Shown here: positions 52,252 through 61,200 of the stretch, one piece after another
How positions within the stretch are numbered: the first letter of the stretch is position 1
How the letters are laid out: every line of letters starts with the position of its first letter
Origin: Paenibacillus assamensis DSM 18201
Lineage (GTDB): Bacteria > Bacillota > Bacilli > Paenibacillales > Paenibacillaceae
Assembly: GCF_000422445.1 (NCBI RefSeq)
Contig: NZ_KE383838.1
Location: 348,056-412,055, forward strand
DNA length: 64,000 bases
Direction of reading: 5' to 3'
The notes under the pieces: model-generated
What the model was told of the DNA's origin: nothing
Databases searched by the model: none
The model's input: only the letters and a program-made list of their open reading frames with translations
Translations under genes and position numbers: made by a program

Positions 52252-52347
52252 TTGGTTATAAAGGTACACAGGTTATACAGATATACAGAATGCGGGCTGG
52301 AGTGTTATGCGAATTGTGTTCGGTCAGCTGGGTATATACACCAATAA
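52252..52347 (+). CDS. Possible 31-residue cysteine-containing peptide
   Basis: TTG start 8 nt after AAAAGGGGGG; the peptide has a basic front (VIKVHRLYRYT) and three cysteines (ECGLECYANC). It lies in a 709-nt gap (51923-52631) with no other gene. No family is known and expression is unproven. Confidence 0.25.
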   Translation: MVIKVHRLYRYTECGLECYANCVRSAGYIHQ

Positions 52348-52382
52348 AAAAGAGGTGGATCAACTTAAACGTTAATCCACCT
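52340..52382 (-). terminator. Terminator-like hairpin downstream of MFS gene
   Basis: GAGGTGGAT / ATCCACCTC stem with TTTTTTATT on the minus strand. It is 250 nt past the MFS stop, the nearest minus-strand gene. A second stem, GCTTGTCGG/CCGACAGGC, lies near 52530-52562 without a U-tract. Confidence 0.6.
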
Positions 52383-52631
52383 CAACATCTAAAAAGTAAA
52401 ACGAGCATATACCATATATTCGAGCTAAGTACATATATACAAGTAAGTTGCAAACATGTATGTTACATTGCTACTGCTGACAGCTAATATTTACCGTAAG
52501 CTACCACCAACACAATCAATCTACTTCTAGCCTGTCGGCTTGTGTGATTATTCCGACAAGCGGATGCGTGACCAATTTACCATTACCAGTACAATACATT
52601 ACCAACCTTACACGATAACCTCTGCCGCAGC

Positions 52632-54215
52632 CTATGCCTCTTGCTTTTCTGCACCTTTATTCGCAGATCTCAGCGGAATTTCCTTCAGGAATAACGTCAA
52701 AATAAGACCCAACGCAAGCAAAGCCGCTCCGAGCATAAACACCGTAGATACGGTATCACTTAATACCGAGCGAAGCATATCCATAAGCTGTACAAAGCTT
52801 TGCTGCAATTGTTCAGGCAGCGAAGCTTCAATCTCCGCCAACTTCGGCTGATTCAGCAAAATTTGCGGATTCATCAACGTGCCCAATTGATCGGCCTGCG
52901 CGGGGTCTATTTTAGACAAATCTGGACCTTGTCCGGCAGCCATCGCTTGTTCCATATTGCGGGTAAGAACCCCATTCATCACCGAACCAAATACGGCAAT
53001 TCCAATCGTGCCGCCTAAGTTTCTAAACAGCGTAGATGTAGCCGTAACAACACCCAATTGATCCAACGGAACGGAATTTTGCGCTGCTAACGTAAAGACG
53101 GGCATTGCTAGCCCAATAACAATGCCGAACACACACATGCTCGCCAGAGCCATTGCAATGCTGTCCATCATCACCATCATCAGCATACCTGCAACCATGA
53201 ACGCGATACCGCTTATCGCATATCGTTTGTATTTACCGGATTTGGAAATCCACCGCCCCGTTAATGAGCTTAACACGATCATCATGATCGACATCGGCAT
53301 ATTCACGAAGCCAGATTCAGTCGGGCTTAACCCTTTTACCCCTTGCACGAAAAATGGCAAGTAAATCATAGCACCCATCATGCCCGCATTCATTAGGAAA
53401 CCGCTCAAGCTCGTATTTACAACAATCTTATTTTTAAATAAGGATAGTGGCATGACCGGACTTTTTGCTTTGCGTTCAACCATAACAAAAATAACTGCAA
53501 ACAAAATAGCTGCTGCAAAAAGACTAACAATTTCAATCGATCCCCATGCATATTTCGTCCCTGCCCATGAGAAACCAATTAACAACGCTACCAGCGATAG
53601 GGATAGCAATAACGATCCCAAGTAATCGATGGATTCCGCTTGAGCCTTGGCAGTCTTGGGGAATATTCTCCAGATCATCACAAAGGCGATAACACCGAGC
53701 GGCAGAAACGCCCAGAATACCCATTGCCAATCCATATGATCGATCATAACTCCGCCTAGCGTAGGTCCAATTATACTGGAGAAGCCAAATACAGCCATCA
53801 TAAGCCCTGTCCATTTTGCACGTTCTCGCGGTGCAAATAAGTCACCGACAGCCATCGATGTACATGACATCAACACCCCTGCGCCTAAGCCTTGAATACC
53901 GCGATACGTAATCATTTCAAATATCGTTGTGGATAATCCGGTTAAAAAGGCACCCACCATAAAGATAACAATCCCTGATAACAAGAACGGCTTACGGCCA
54001 TATATATCTGACAGTTTACCAACCAATACGGTAGCGACTGTTGAAGTAAGCATATAAATCGTGATGACCCACGAATAATATTCCATTCCGCCTAGCGTAG
54101 CAATAATTCTCGGCATCGCGGTGCCGACTAGTGTCTGATTGATCGCTGCAAAAAACATCGAAGTCATTAACGCGACCATCACGACAACCTTTTTCTTGTG
54201 AGACAAACTCTCCAT
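52632..54215 (-). CDS. DHA2/EmrB-type MFS drug exporter (14 TM)
   Basis: 527 residues with fourteen predicted membrane helices. Motif A GKLSDIYGRKPFLL is at residues 66-79. The helix-4 R-G-I-Q-G-L-G-A-G block and motif C-like FGFSSIIGPTLGGVMIDH are present. An external loop of about 70 residues lies before the last helix (ASLPEQLQQSFVQ). Such pumps export drugs or dyes by proton antiport. A divergent MarR gene and a shared operator strongly suggest substrate-inducible control. AAGAGG precedes the ATG. Confidence 0.92.
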   Translation of the reverse strand: MESLSHKKKVVVMVALMTSMFFAAINQTLVGTAMPRIIATLGGMEYYSWVITIYMLTSTVATVLVGKLSDIYGRKPFLLSGIVIFMVGAFLTGLSTTIFEMITYRGIQGLGAGVLMSCTSMAVGDLFAPRERAKWTGLMMAVFGFSSIIGPTLGGVMIDHMDWQWVFWAFLPLGVIAFVMIWRIFPKTAKAQAESIDYLGSLLLSLSLVALLIGFSWAGTKYAWGSIEIVSLFAAAILFAVIFVMVERKAKSPVMPLSLFKNKIVVNTSLSGFLMNAGMMGAMIYLPFFVQGVKGLSPTESGFVNMPMSIMMIVLSSLTGRWISKSGKYKRYAISGIAFMVAGMLMMVMMDSIAMALASMCVFGIVIGLAMPVFTLAAQNSVPLDQLGVVTATSTLFRNLGGTIGIAVFGSVMNGVLTRNMEQAMAAGQGPDLSKIDPAQADQLGTLMNPQILLNQPKLAEIEASLPEQLQQSFVQLMDMLRSVLSDTVSTVFMLGAALLALGLILTLFLKEIPLRSANKGAEKQEA

Positions 54216-54291
54216 TCCATTCCTCTTTTCTAGTTGTGTTAACTATCTGTTGAATGCCCACTGCATATATCTTATATCACCTGCAATTTAA

Positions 54292-54312
54292 TTAGTTAGG
54301 CAACCTATCTAA
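54292..54312. promoter_or_regulatory. MarR-type operator between MFS gene and marR
   Basis: TTAGTTAGG-CAA-CCTATCTAA, a 21-bp dyad matching 8 of 9 positions between arms, located 77 nt from the exporter start. Nothing else is clear in 54216-54470. Confidence 0.65.
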
Positions 54313-54470
54313 TAGTATATAAATTTTTATAACCTTTCAAGCGACGAAATGTCTTGAAATATGCCGCTTATTCCTCTTTATTGACTGAATAGTTTCAAAT
54401 CCTTATCATTACTTGCGTAACCTTACTTTTAGAGCTAGCTACCATTTCAATCGGAATTGAGTGACGATAC

Positions 54471-54926
54471 ATGACAAAATCTAAATATGAAAATGTAATT
54501 GCGCTGCGCCGTGTATTTTCCACATTGGCAAGAATGGATTGGCGAAAAAAAATGAAGTGGACCCTGAAAGGAAGCGAAGTCCGTCTATTAATTGCGCTTA
54601 AAGAGGCAAACAATAAGCCATGTCTAGAAGGCCTGACGGTGTCTGATTTGAGCAAACTGTTACAAGTTACTTCCCCCACGGTGACACAAATGCTTAACAG
54701 CCTAATGAAAGACGGCTACGTAAACCGGACGGTTCATTCGAGTGATCGAAGAATTGTTGAAATTACACTGACCGAGAAAGGCGCACAAATCGCACAAGAC
54801 GCTCAGGAAATGATTACGACTATTTTTTCCGGACTCATTGACCATCTTGGCAAAGAACAAAGTGATCAGCTCATTGAACTCCTCACCCAATCCTTAGATT
54901 ATTTCGATCAATTGGATGAACAATAA
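54471..54926 (+). CDS. MarR-family transcriptional regulator
   Basis: 151 residues with the winged helix-turn-helix (TVSDLSKLLQVTSPTVTQML, wing HSSDRRIVEITLTEKG). It faces away from the MFS exporter and probably represses it through the dyad between them, being released by an effluxed compound. The ribosome site (GAGTGA) is weak. Confidence 0.9.
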   Translation: MTKSKYENVIALRRVFSTLARMDWRKKMKWTLKGSEVRLLIALKEANNKPCLEGLTVSDLSKLLQVTSPTVTQMLNSLMKDGYVNRTVHSSDRRIVEITLTEKGAQIAQDAQEMITTIFSGLIDHLGKEQSDQLIELLTQSLDYFDQLDEQ

Positions 54927-54946
54927 TAACGCCAACACGCTCACAA

Positions 54947-54997
54947 CAAAAAAAGTGACTGCTCCCAAATGATTAAACGGAACAGTCACTTTTCATT
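54947..54997. terminator. Bidirectional terminator between marR and ubiD
   Basis: AAAAGTGACTG / CAGTCACTTTT stem flanked by A- and T-runs, between convergent genes. Confidence 0.85.
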
Positions 54998-55051
54998 TCA
55001 CGATGCATTTTATATGAAACAAAACTTTTTGCTATATACTTACTGCTTCAT

Positions 55052-56887
55052 TTACTTTATTGAAATACCATTCAAAACTCCTCCAGGCTGGAAGAAACGC
55101 TGAATATCCTCTTCTACGTCTGAATCAGGGATCAACGGCGGTGCTTGATGCGGTTTCGTACGCGCATCGATAATAACATTATCGCAGCCCCAATGCTTAT
55201 GTGCATAGAAGCTGTTCACACCGTAAATATCATGGGACGGATTGCTGCGCGTAAAGGCTGCCCACAGGAAATTATCGAGCGTCGCGCTCATAAACGCACT
55301 GTCATCGCACACGATGATTAGCGGACAGGATGACAATTCCCCCTTTTCACGAATCGCCGCACTCAGCTCGTCCATTTGACGCTGCACTTCCGCATAGCTC
55401 GTAAAGGCAGGACCTTGAATCGCTACAATCCCCGGCATAATCAGATGAGCCTGATCATACCCTGGCAGCGACTTTAATGGCAGTGGCACTTCTGTGCACA
55501 GTTCCCTTTTCTTATCACCAACGGCTGCAAATATAACTTTACTTCCCGTATTTAATCCCGTTCCAGAGTAATCCAAGGTGTCGATTGTCGTATTCGTCTG
55601 GAAATGAATATCACGATGCAGATCGATACGTTCCAAAATATAGCCTAAGAACTCCTCAATATGATGCGTGCTAATCGGCTGCTTCTCTTCCGCTGCAATA
55701 AACAAATACTTCGCCAGACTCAACTGACCTGTACCAAGAATACGGTTAGCTATCGTTAAAATTTCGGCTGGCTGCTTCACCTGCTGATAAGGCGTATAGC
55801 GCTCGCTGCCGATGGCAAACAGCAATGGATGTACACCTGCTGCATCAATCGCGTGAACTTCCTTCGCACCCGGAATTTCCTGACGGATCGCGCTCCCCGT
55901 AAGCTCATGAATTAACGCACCGAAAGAAGTGTCTTCCTGTGGTGGACGGCCAACGACCGTAAACGGGAAGATGGCGTTTTTCCTCGCGTATACTTTGTGC
56001 ACGCGCATCATCGGGAATGGATGCGTCAGGCTGTAATAGCCCAAGTGATCGCCGAATGGCCCTTCCGGTTTCGTTTCTTCGGGGAAAATTTCACCCATAA
56101 TGACGAAGTCCGCATCGTGACTGATGCAATAGCCTTCTTCATAGCTGTAACGGAAATTGCGTCCGCCAAGCAAGCCTGCAAAGGTTAGCTCGCTCATCCC
56201 TTCAGGCAAAGGCATAACCGCTGACAACGTATGCGACGGCGGACCGCCAATAAAGCAGCTTACTTTCAAGGGCTTGCCCAGCTTATTCGCCTTATGCTGA
56301 TGAACACCGATACCACGGTGAATTTGATAATGAACGCCCACTTCTTTGTTCAGTTCATATTCATTACCGCTAATTTGGACACGATACATGCCTAAATTGG
56401 AATTCATAATGCCAGGCTTATCCGGGTCTTCCGAATATACTTGCGGCAACGTTATGAAGGCACCGCCATCCATCGGCCATGATTTAATTAAAGGCATATC
56501 AGAGATCTGGATCTCCTCAAAATTAGAAGGTACACCCGACTTCTTAATCGGCAGTGCTTTCGCTGCGGATAAGCCTGTTCCTGCATATTTGAAAGGATTT
56601 TTGAGTGCCTTCATCGGATCATTGCGAAGCCCAATAACCTCTTGCACCGATTCTAATGTATCGCGGAACATGAATTTACTGCGCTCCATCGTCCCGAATA
56701 AGTTCGATACAGCACGATATTTCGAGCCTTTTACATTTTCAAATAATAATGCTGGACCGCCAGCGGCATACACTTTCAAGTGGATTGCTGCCATTTCCAA
56801 ATCCGGGTCAACCTCTTCATGGATGCGAATCAAATGCCCATGCTTCTCCAAATCAAGGATGCATTCTTCTAGATTGCGATATCTCAT
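55052..56887 (-). CDS. UbiD-family (prenylated-FMN) decarboxylase
   Basis: About 611 residues starting MRYRNLEECILDLEKHGHLI. UbiD blocks seen are YAAGGPALLFENVKGSKY, NLGMYRVQI, IGGPPSHTL, EGPFGDHLGYYS (the E-x-P-F-G-D-H-x-G active-site region) and DSDVEEDIQRFF. The family removes carboxylates from aromatic or unsaturated acids using prenyl-FMN made by UbiX. Sequences of this length often act in menaquinone synthesis, but no men or ubiX gene is nearby. The ATG at 56887 has GGAG 7 nt upstream; the longer frame to 56947 lacks one. Confidence 0.88.
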   Translation of the reverse strand: MRYRNLEECILDLEKHGHLIRIHEEVDPDLEMAAIHLKVYAAGGPALLFENVKGSKYRAVSNLFGTMERSKFMFRDTLESVQEVIGLRNDPMKALKNPFKYAGTGLSAAKALPIKKSGVPSNFEEIQISDMPLIKSWPMDGGAFITLPQVYSEDPDKPGIMNSNLGMYRVQISGNEYELNKEVGVHYQIHRGIGVHQHKANKLGKPLKVSCFIGGPPSHTLSAVMPLPEGMSELTFAGLLGGRNFRYSYEEGYCISHDADFVIMGEIFPEETKPEGPFGDHLGYYSLTHPFPMMRVHKVYARKNAIFPFTVVGRPPQEDTSFGALIHELTGSAIRQEIPGAKEVHAIDAAGVHPLLFAIGSERYTPYQQVKQPAEILTIANRILGTGQLSLAKYLFIAAEEKQPISTHHIEEFLGYILERIDLHRDIHFQTNTTIDTLDYSGTGLNTGSKVIFAAVGDKKRELCTEVPLPLKSLPGYDQAHLIMPGIVAIQGPAFTSYAEVQRQMDELSAAIREKGELSSCPLIIVCDDSAFMSATLDNFLWAAFTRSNPSHDIYGVNSFYAHKHWGCDNVIIDARTKPHQAPPLIPDSDVEEDIQRFFQPGGVLNGISIK

Positions 56888-57134
56888 TGTATTGCTCCAA
56901 TCTGTTGAAGATAGTGAGCTCATGACTTCCTGAAACGTATGAGTCACTTCTAAAATGTATCGTATGAAACCTGTTCATTCACGAAGTAAAAAGTTGTCCC
57001 TTCTATTATCAGGAATCTGGCAGCTCAGGTCAATGACGGACCAATTTACATTGTAATTAATCATTTATACTTCTGTACGATTGAAGCAATTAAGCCCATT
57101 TTTCACTAAAAGGTAACTAAAAAGGATAAGGCTA

Positions 57135-57788
57135 TTACTTTAAAAGTGCGGAATCATAATAAGGATATTCCATTGTCAGTGCTGCCGTACGAGCAGCCTC
57201 TGCTCCAAGAAGCCTTTCCACGATATACATCGACATATCAATCCCCGCCGAAATACCTGCGGAAGTCAGCACATCACCGTTGTCTACAAAGCGCGTATTG
57301 CGTACGACTTCTATTTGTGGGAATTTGCTCTCTAACATATCCAGCGCTAATACGTTTGTCGTCGCTTTTTTATTCGTTAGCAATCCCGCTGCGGCAAGGA
57401 AAAAGGCTCCTGTACATGCAGATGCAATCGTTGCTCCTGACTTGTGCTGGGTAACAATCCAGCTCAATAATTCCTTATTGCCCATTCCATTTCTAATCGC
57501 CTTAATAGGTCCCCCTGGAACGATAACAATATCAAACGTCTGCTGATACGTATCGAAGCTGAAGTCTGGCATTATTCTCATTCCGTGATCGGCAATAATC
57601 ATTCGCTCGTGCTGAGCAATTGTCTTCACGATAAAAGGTTTGTCCTCGATCTCCTTCTCACTTTCAAAAGACTCCTGAATCTTATTAAAATCTCTAAACG
57701 TCAAGTTAAATACATCATACGGTCCCCCGAAATCCATGACATCAACATCATCGAACAATAAAATACCTACGTTCCACTGACTTTTCAT
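57135..57788 (-). CDS. DJ-1/PfpI-family protein
   Basis: 217 residues with a flavodoxin-like fold: VGILLFDDVDVMDFGGPYDV at the start and the nucleophile elbow SGATIASACTGAFFLAAAG (Cys near 124). It resembles the N-terminal domain of GlxA-type regulators without the AraC part, or isonitrile hydratase. It lies 55 nt after the TetR gene with an operator between, so TetR probably controls it. Confidence 0.82.
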   Translation of the reverse strand: MKSQWNVGILLFDDVDVMDFGGPYDVFNLTFRDFNKIQESFESEKEIEDKPFIVKTIAQHERMIIADHGMRIMPDFSFDTYQQTFDIVIVPGGPIKAIRNGMGNKELLSWIVTQHKSGATIASACTGAFFLAAAGLLTNKKATTNVLALDMLESKFPQIEVVRNTRFVDNGDVLTSAGISAGIDMSMYIVERLLGAEAARTAALTMEYPYYDSALLK

Positions 57789-57812
57789 ACGATCATCCCA
57801 TCCCTTTTTAAC

Positions 57813-57828
57813 GAGACCGTTCGGTCTC
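57813..57828 (-). promoter_or_regulatory. TetR operator before PfpI gene
   Basis: GAGACCG-TT-CGGTCTC, perfect 7-bp arms, 25 nt from the PfpI start. The same type of site occurs upstream of tetR. Confidence 0.75.
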
Positions 57829-57843
57829 TTTATTATATAAAAA

Positions 57844-58437
57844 TTACTGCTTTACGCAGTAATTGATATATCTTTTCAGTTGAGCCGCATATTTCTCCAC
57901 ATACTCGTTGTCTTTATACAACTTCCCCATCATAATGCTGCCTTCAAAAGCAGATGTTAAAAAAATAGCCGCCTCTTCCACGTCCAAATCTGCTCGAAAC
58001 TCCTTCTTCTGAATCCCCTCGCGCAGAATAGAGCTAAGCAACGATAACCATTCGCTCATCACTTCTCGTACTCTTTGATTTAAGAGCGGATGCGTATCGT
58101 CTGTATCGACAGCCGTATTTAACACCGGACAGCCTCCTTGCAAAGGCGGTGCCTCTACGACATTTCTATAGACAGACAGGACTGCAATCAGCTTCTCCTC
58201 TGCTGAGTTCTTGCCACTGACTGCCTGTCGATAGGACTTCCTCAGCACGTCAACAGCATAGTTGAAAGCTTCTAGTGCCAGCTCATCTTTATTTTTGAAG
58301 TGACGGTAAATGCCGCCTTTTTTTAACCCTGTTGCATCCATAATGTCGTTTATCGAAGAGCCGGAATAACCTCTCTCATTAAAGAGGACAGCAGATTGTT
58401 CAATAATTCGATTTCTTGTCTCTTGACCATTTCTCAT
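57844..58437 (-). CDS. TetR-family transcriptional regulator
   Basis: About 197 residues. The helix-turn-helix is RNRIIEQSAVLFNERGYSGS ... GLKKGGIYRHFKNKDEL. The C-terminal domain has GGCPVLNTAVDTDDTHP, typical of the YcdC/QacR-like TetR_C_6 group that responds to aldehydes or quinones. The ATG at 58437 has GGGAGAG 5 nt upstream. Two matching palindromes flank the gene, indicating autoregulation and control of the PfpI gene. Confidence 0.9.
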   Translation of the reverse strand: MRNGQETRNRIIEQSAVLFNERGYSGSSINDIMDATGLKKGGIYRHFKNKDELALEAFNYAVDVLRKSYRQAVSGKNSAEEKLIAVLSVYRNVVEAPPLQGGCPVLNTAVDTDDTHPLLNQRVREVMSEWLSLLSSILREGIQKKEFRADLDVEEAAIFLTSAFEGSIMMGKLYKDNEYVEKYAAQLKRYINYCVKQ

Positions 58438-58460
58438 ACTAACTCTCCCGCGAAAAAATA

Positions 58461-58476
58461 GGGACCATTCGGTCTC
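58461..58476 (-). promoter_or_regulatory. TetR operator upstream of tetR
   Basis: GGGACCATTCGGTCTC differs at only two positions from the palindrome at 57813-57828 and lies 24 nt before the start. Confidence 0.65.
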
Positions 58477-58681
58477 AATACGTAAGTTACCACATTTTCT
58501 CAACTAGATGCAACTGTATTCTTTAACTATGTAATGCTAGTTGTGAATGACTCAAGTAACTCCACCTATTCAAACTTTGAGATACATGCATACTGAATGT
58601 AAATATGCAAATATTTTATTTGAGAAAATATACCATTCGTGATAACATCAACAGTAATTCCACCTACAGGAGGCGTTTGTT

Positions 58682-58738
58682 ATGAAAACAGAACTGTTAT
58701 CGCAGGGCATATCTCTACAGGGGAAGCCGCTTACCTAG
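58682..58738 (+). CDS. Leader peptide candidate before GNAT gene
   Basis: 18 codons (MKTELLSQGISLQGKPLT) start 8 nt after AGGAGG, a stronger ribosome site than that of the acetyltransferase that follows 48 nt later. GGGGAAGC near its end can pair with GCTCCCCC downstream. That CCCC run can alternatively pair with GGGG of the acetyltransferase ribosome site. This resembles translational attenuation, unproven. Confidence 0.4.
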   Translation: MKTELLSQGISLQGKPLT

Positions 58739-58786
58739 CCCTCTTAACCGCGAGCTCCCCCCTATCTAAAGAAAAGGGGTATTCTG

Positions 58787-59740
58787 TTGAGCACATCTAC
58801 GTTCAAACAAGAACATGAGATCGTAATCCGTAACTTTCAACATGGTGACATGCCAGCTCTCGGTGAATTGTACAATGCTATTGTCGCTGAAGGTGATCCA
58901 GACTCTTTCTGGTGGATTGGCGATGAGCATAATTGGAACAATGTATACTGCGCTTTTGAAGATGGCAAAATGGTCGCCAAAGGCCAGGTAAGCATTATAA
59001 ATACGCTTCCTCCTGGTCGTCCCGCTCATTATAAACATTCGATTTATGTGAACTTGAAGACGCTGCCGCAAAGAGAATATGACTATGCACTGCTCGATAA
59101 AGTATATCCTTATCTCTACACAACGGCCTTGGAATTAAAGGCAACTTTACCTAACGATTACGGCACTCATTTTTGTGTTGGCAATGATATATCAGACGCA
59201 GCTAACAATCAGTATTTTATACAAAAAGGCTTCCACTATTTAAACAGTTCGTTCGGGATGTCCCGAGATCTTAGAGAGCCGATTCCATCGTTTCTGCTGC
59301 CTGAATCTTTTCAATTTTCACATTGGAAGATGGAGTCCTCGCAAGAGGAACAACATTATTTGGACATAGAAGCCGACATATGGCCTGACGCACCGCTTGG
59401 CACCGATAAACTAGCGGAGTATAAAAATAATCCGCGATGGACAGCCATGGTTGTACGTGAAGGTGATACGATTGTGGGCAGCCTAATGGCTTGGCAGGAT
59501 GGCAGCGGTGAAGATACAGATGATGGGGTCATCGAAGATGTATTTGTCCGTGAGCAGTGGAGAAATCGTGGGCTTGCGAAGTATTTACTTGCACAAGGAT
59601 TGAATTATTTGAAAGCTCATGGCTTAAAGACAGCACATTTAGAGGTGCTTACTACGAATAAAGCTGCCTTAACTCTTTATGAATCAGTAGGATTCTTTCA
59701 AACTTCAGAAGAAGTTAGACACTATATAGAATTGAAATAA
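58787..59740 (+). CDS. Double-domain GNAT acetyltransferase
   Basis: 317 residues. Two GNAT-like halves are seen: the first (VIRNFQHGDMPALGELYNAI...) is degenerate. The second carries the acetyl-CoA motif DVFVREQWRNRGLAKYLLAQ (about 248-267) and VLTTNKAALTLYESVGF. The length and layout resemble mycothiol-synthase-like or antibiotic-modifying GNATs. TTG 58787 follows AAAAGGGG by 7 nt. A short leader ORF precedes it. Confidence 0.78.
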   Translation: MSTSTFKQEHEIVIRNFQHGDMPALGELYNAIVAEGDPDSFWWIGDEHNWNNVYCAFEDGKMVAKGQVSIINTLPPGRPAHYKHSIYVNLKTLPQREYDYALLDKVYPYLYTTALELKATLPNDYGTHFCVGNDISDAANNQYFIQKGFHYLNSSFGMSRDLREPIPSFLLPESFQFSHWKMESSQEEQHYLDIEADIWPDAPLGTDKLAEYKNNPRWTAMVVREGDTIVGSLMAWQDGSGEDTDDGVIEDVFVREQWRNRGLAKYLLAQGLNYLKAHGLKTAHLEVLTTNKAALTLYESVGFFQTSEEVRHYIELK

Positions 59741-59758
59741 TCAGTAACTAGGAAACAG

Positions 59759-59790
59759 TAAAGGCCGTCCTTAGAGGGATGGCCTTTGTT
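59759..59790 (+). terminator. Terminator after GNAT gene
   Basis: AAAGGCCGTCC / GGATGGCCTTT stem followed by GTTTCG, 19 nt after the stop. Confidence 0.75.
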
Positions 59791-59910
59791 TCGTGCTCTC
59801 TACTATTTTATTTACAAATGACGAAGCCCTATTACACAGGAAAAAACTGCATACTCATCTCACGATCCATATGCTATGATTTTCCTTATCAGCTAGCGAG
59901 GTGATCACAT

Positions 59911-60069
59911 ATGGGGGACCGCAAAAAAGAAATGAAAAGTGTATGGTCAAAAGTAAAATCCGTCTTTCGTTTTGTTAGAAAAATCCTTCGAGGCATCTGG
60001 AGAGCAATACGGGCCGTTGGACGCATGATTCGAGGCATATTTAGATTTTTCGCTGATCTCTTCGATTAA
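59911..60069 (+). CDS. 52-residue cationic amphipathic peptide
   Basis: The frame has GAGGTG 7 nt before the ATG and ends at TAA 60069. The peptide (MGDRKKEMKSVWSKVKSVFR ... FFADLFD) has 15 Lys/Arg against 4 Asp/Glu. From residue 20, basic residues fall at 20, 23/24, 27, 31, 34, 38, 41 and 45, a clean 3-4 spacing that puts Ile, Phe, Val and Trp on the other helix face. There is no signal peptide. It resembles leaderless bacteriocins or membrane-active peptides in character, though I know no homologue. It lies between the GNAT terminator and a convergent MerR gene. Confidence 0.6.
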   Translation: MGDRKKEMKSVWSKVKSVFRFVRKILRGIWRAIRAVGRMIRGIFRFFADLFD

Positions 60070-60184
60070 ACAACTGGTGTGTAATACACCAGTACTGTTA
60101 TTTATGAATCTTCATGTATTGTACGATAATTGTCCACTTCATTCTCTCTTTTGTTTCAACTACTTTATCGCGTGGAATCAATAG

Positions 60185-60922
60185 CTACAAAGGTGTCATG
60201 CAATCCTCAACAAATTGAATGACCTCTGGGCGAATCGGTACTAAGCCTGAACCTGGATCTGACGATGCTGGGTTCTTTCGCACATCCCAGAACTTTTCCA
60301 TCAGCTCTTTATCACCTGCAAAGGTCACCGCAGAAAGCCGCTCAATCTCCCGTGCAATCTGTGCTCCCTCCACCGACTGCGGGTCAATTTCATCATGCAA
60401 ACAGCGTTCTATCCGAACGATAACGTTAATCCACTGCTGCGTAATCTCATCGTTACTTTCCAATTTAGGAAGACGAGTTGAAAGCAATTTTAGTTCATCT
60501 TCATCAAAATAAGACTGCCAAGATTTCGTCTCTTCTTTCTGCGGTCCCTTTACGAGCGGCAGCAAAGTATCCCAGCGAAGTCCCCCCTCCATCTCATAGA
60601 GGTTCAACAATCCAGTTGTATGCTCTAAACTTTCTTGTAGTTGAGCAACTTGAGCACGTAAATGCTTCTGATGCGCCTCAAGAATTTGTTTAATCGATAG
60701 CTCATCAAGCAAGTTCTGAATATCGTTCAGCGGCAATGATAGTGACTTCAACAGCGTAATTTTCTCCAGCCTAAGCAAATCCTCTTCCGAGTAAAGACGC
60801 TTGCCGCCGGTTTGTTTACTTTCTGGACTAAACAGCTTAATTGAATCGTAATAACGGAGTGTGCGAACAGATATGCCGAGCTTGGATGATACCTGTCCTG
60901 TCGTCCATTGAACGGTCGTCAT
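60185..60922 (-). CDS. MerR-family regulator with TipAS-like domain
   Basis: 245 residues. The winged helix-turn-helix (TTGQVSSKLGISVRTLRYYD) is followed by a coiled dimer helix (about 85-120) and a helical C-terminal domain similar to TipAS drug-binding domains (SWQSYFDEDELKLL...). Such regulators bend promoters on binding amphipathic or peptide drugs. It points away from the protease gene. A dyad before its start is the likely site. Confidence 0.85.
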   Translation of the reverse strand: MTTVQWTTGQVSSKLGISVRTLRYYDSIKLFSPESKQTGGKRLYSEEDLLRLEKITLLKSLSLPLNDIQNLLDELSIKQILEAHQKHLRAQVAQLQESLEHTTGLLNLYEMEGGLRWDTLLPLVKGPQKEETKSWQSYFDEDELKLLSTRLPKLESNDEITQQWINVIVRIERCLHDEIDPQSVEGAQIAREIERLSAVTFAGDKELMEKFWDVRKNPASSDPGSGLVPIRPEVIQFVEDCMTPL

Positions 60923-60947
60923 GATGTGATCCTCCTGTTGAAAATAA

Positions 60948-60966
60948 GTTTAAATAAGGTCTAAAC
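60948..60966 (-). promoter_or_regulatory. MerR-type dyad before merR
   Basis: GTTTAAATAAGGTCTAAAC: 5-bp perfect arms in a 19-bp window, 26 nt upstream of the start, typical of MerR operators in size. Nothing else is clear in 60923-61200. Confidence 0.4.
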
Positions 60967-61200
60967 ACAAACAGATGACCAAAATCTTAATTTGGAAGTA
61001 TATTGATATTTTACATCATATAACAACTCGGAGAAAGTGTTGAAATCACAAGACATCACGCTATGACATGTTTTCTTACCTATTAAAAAGGAAAAACAAA
61101 TGGAAAAATTTAATCTATTAATAATTAATTTTTCGTAGTTTATCCCCGCGCAAAAGGATCTATAGTATAGCTAGCAAAAATAGTTGGAGGCTATACACAC

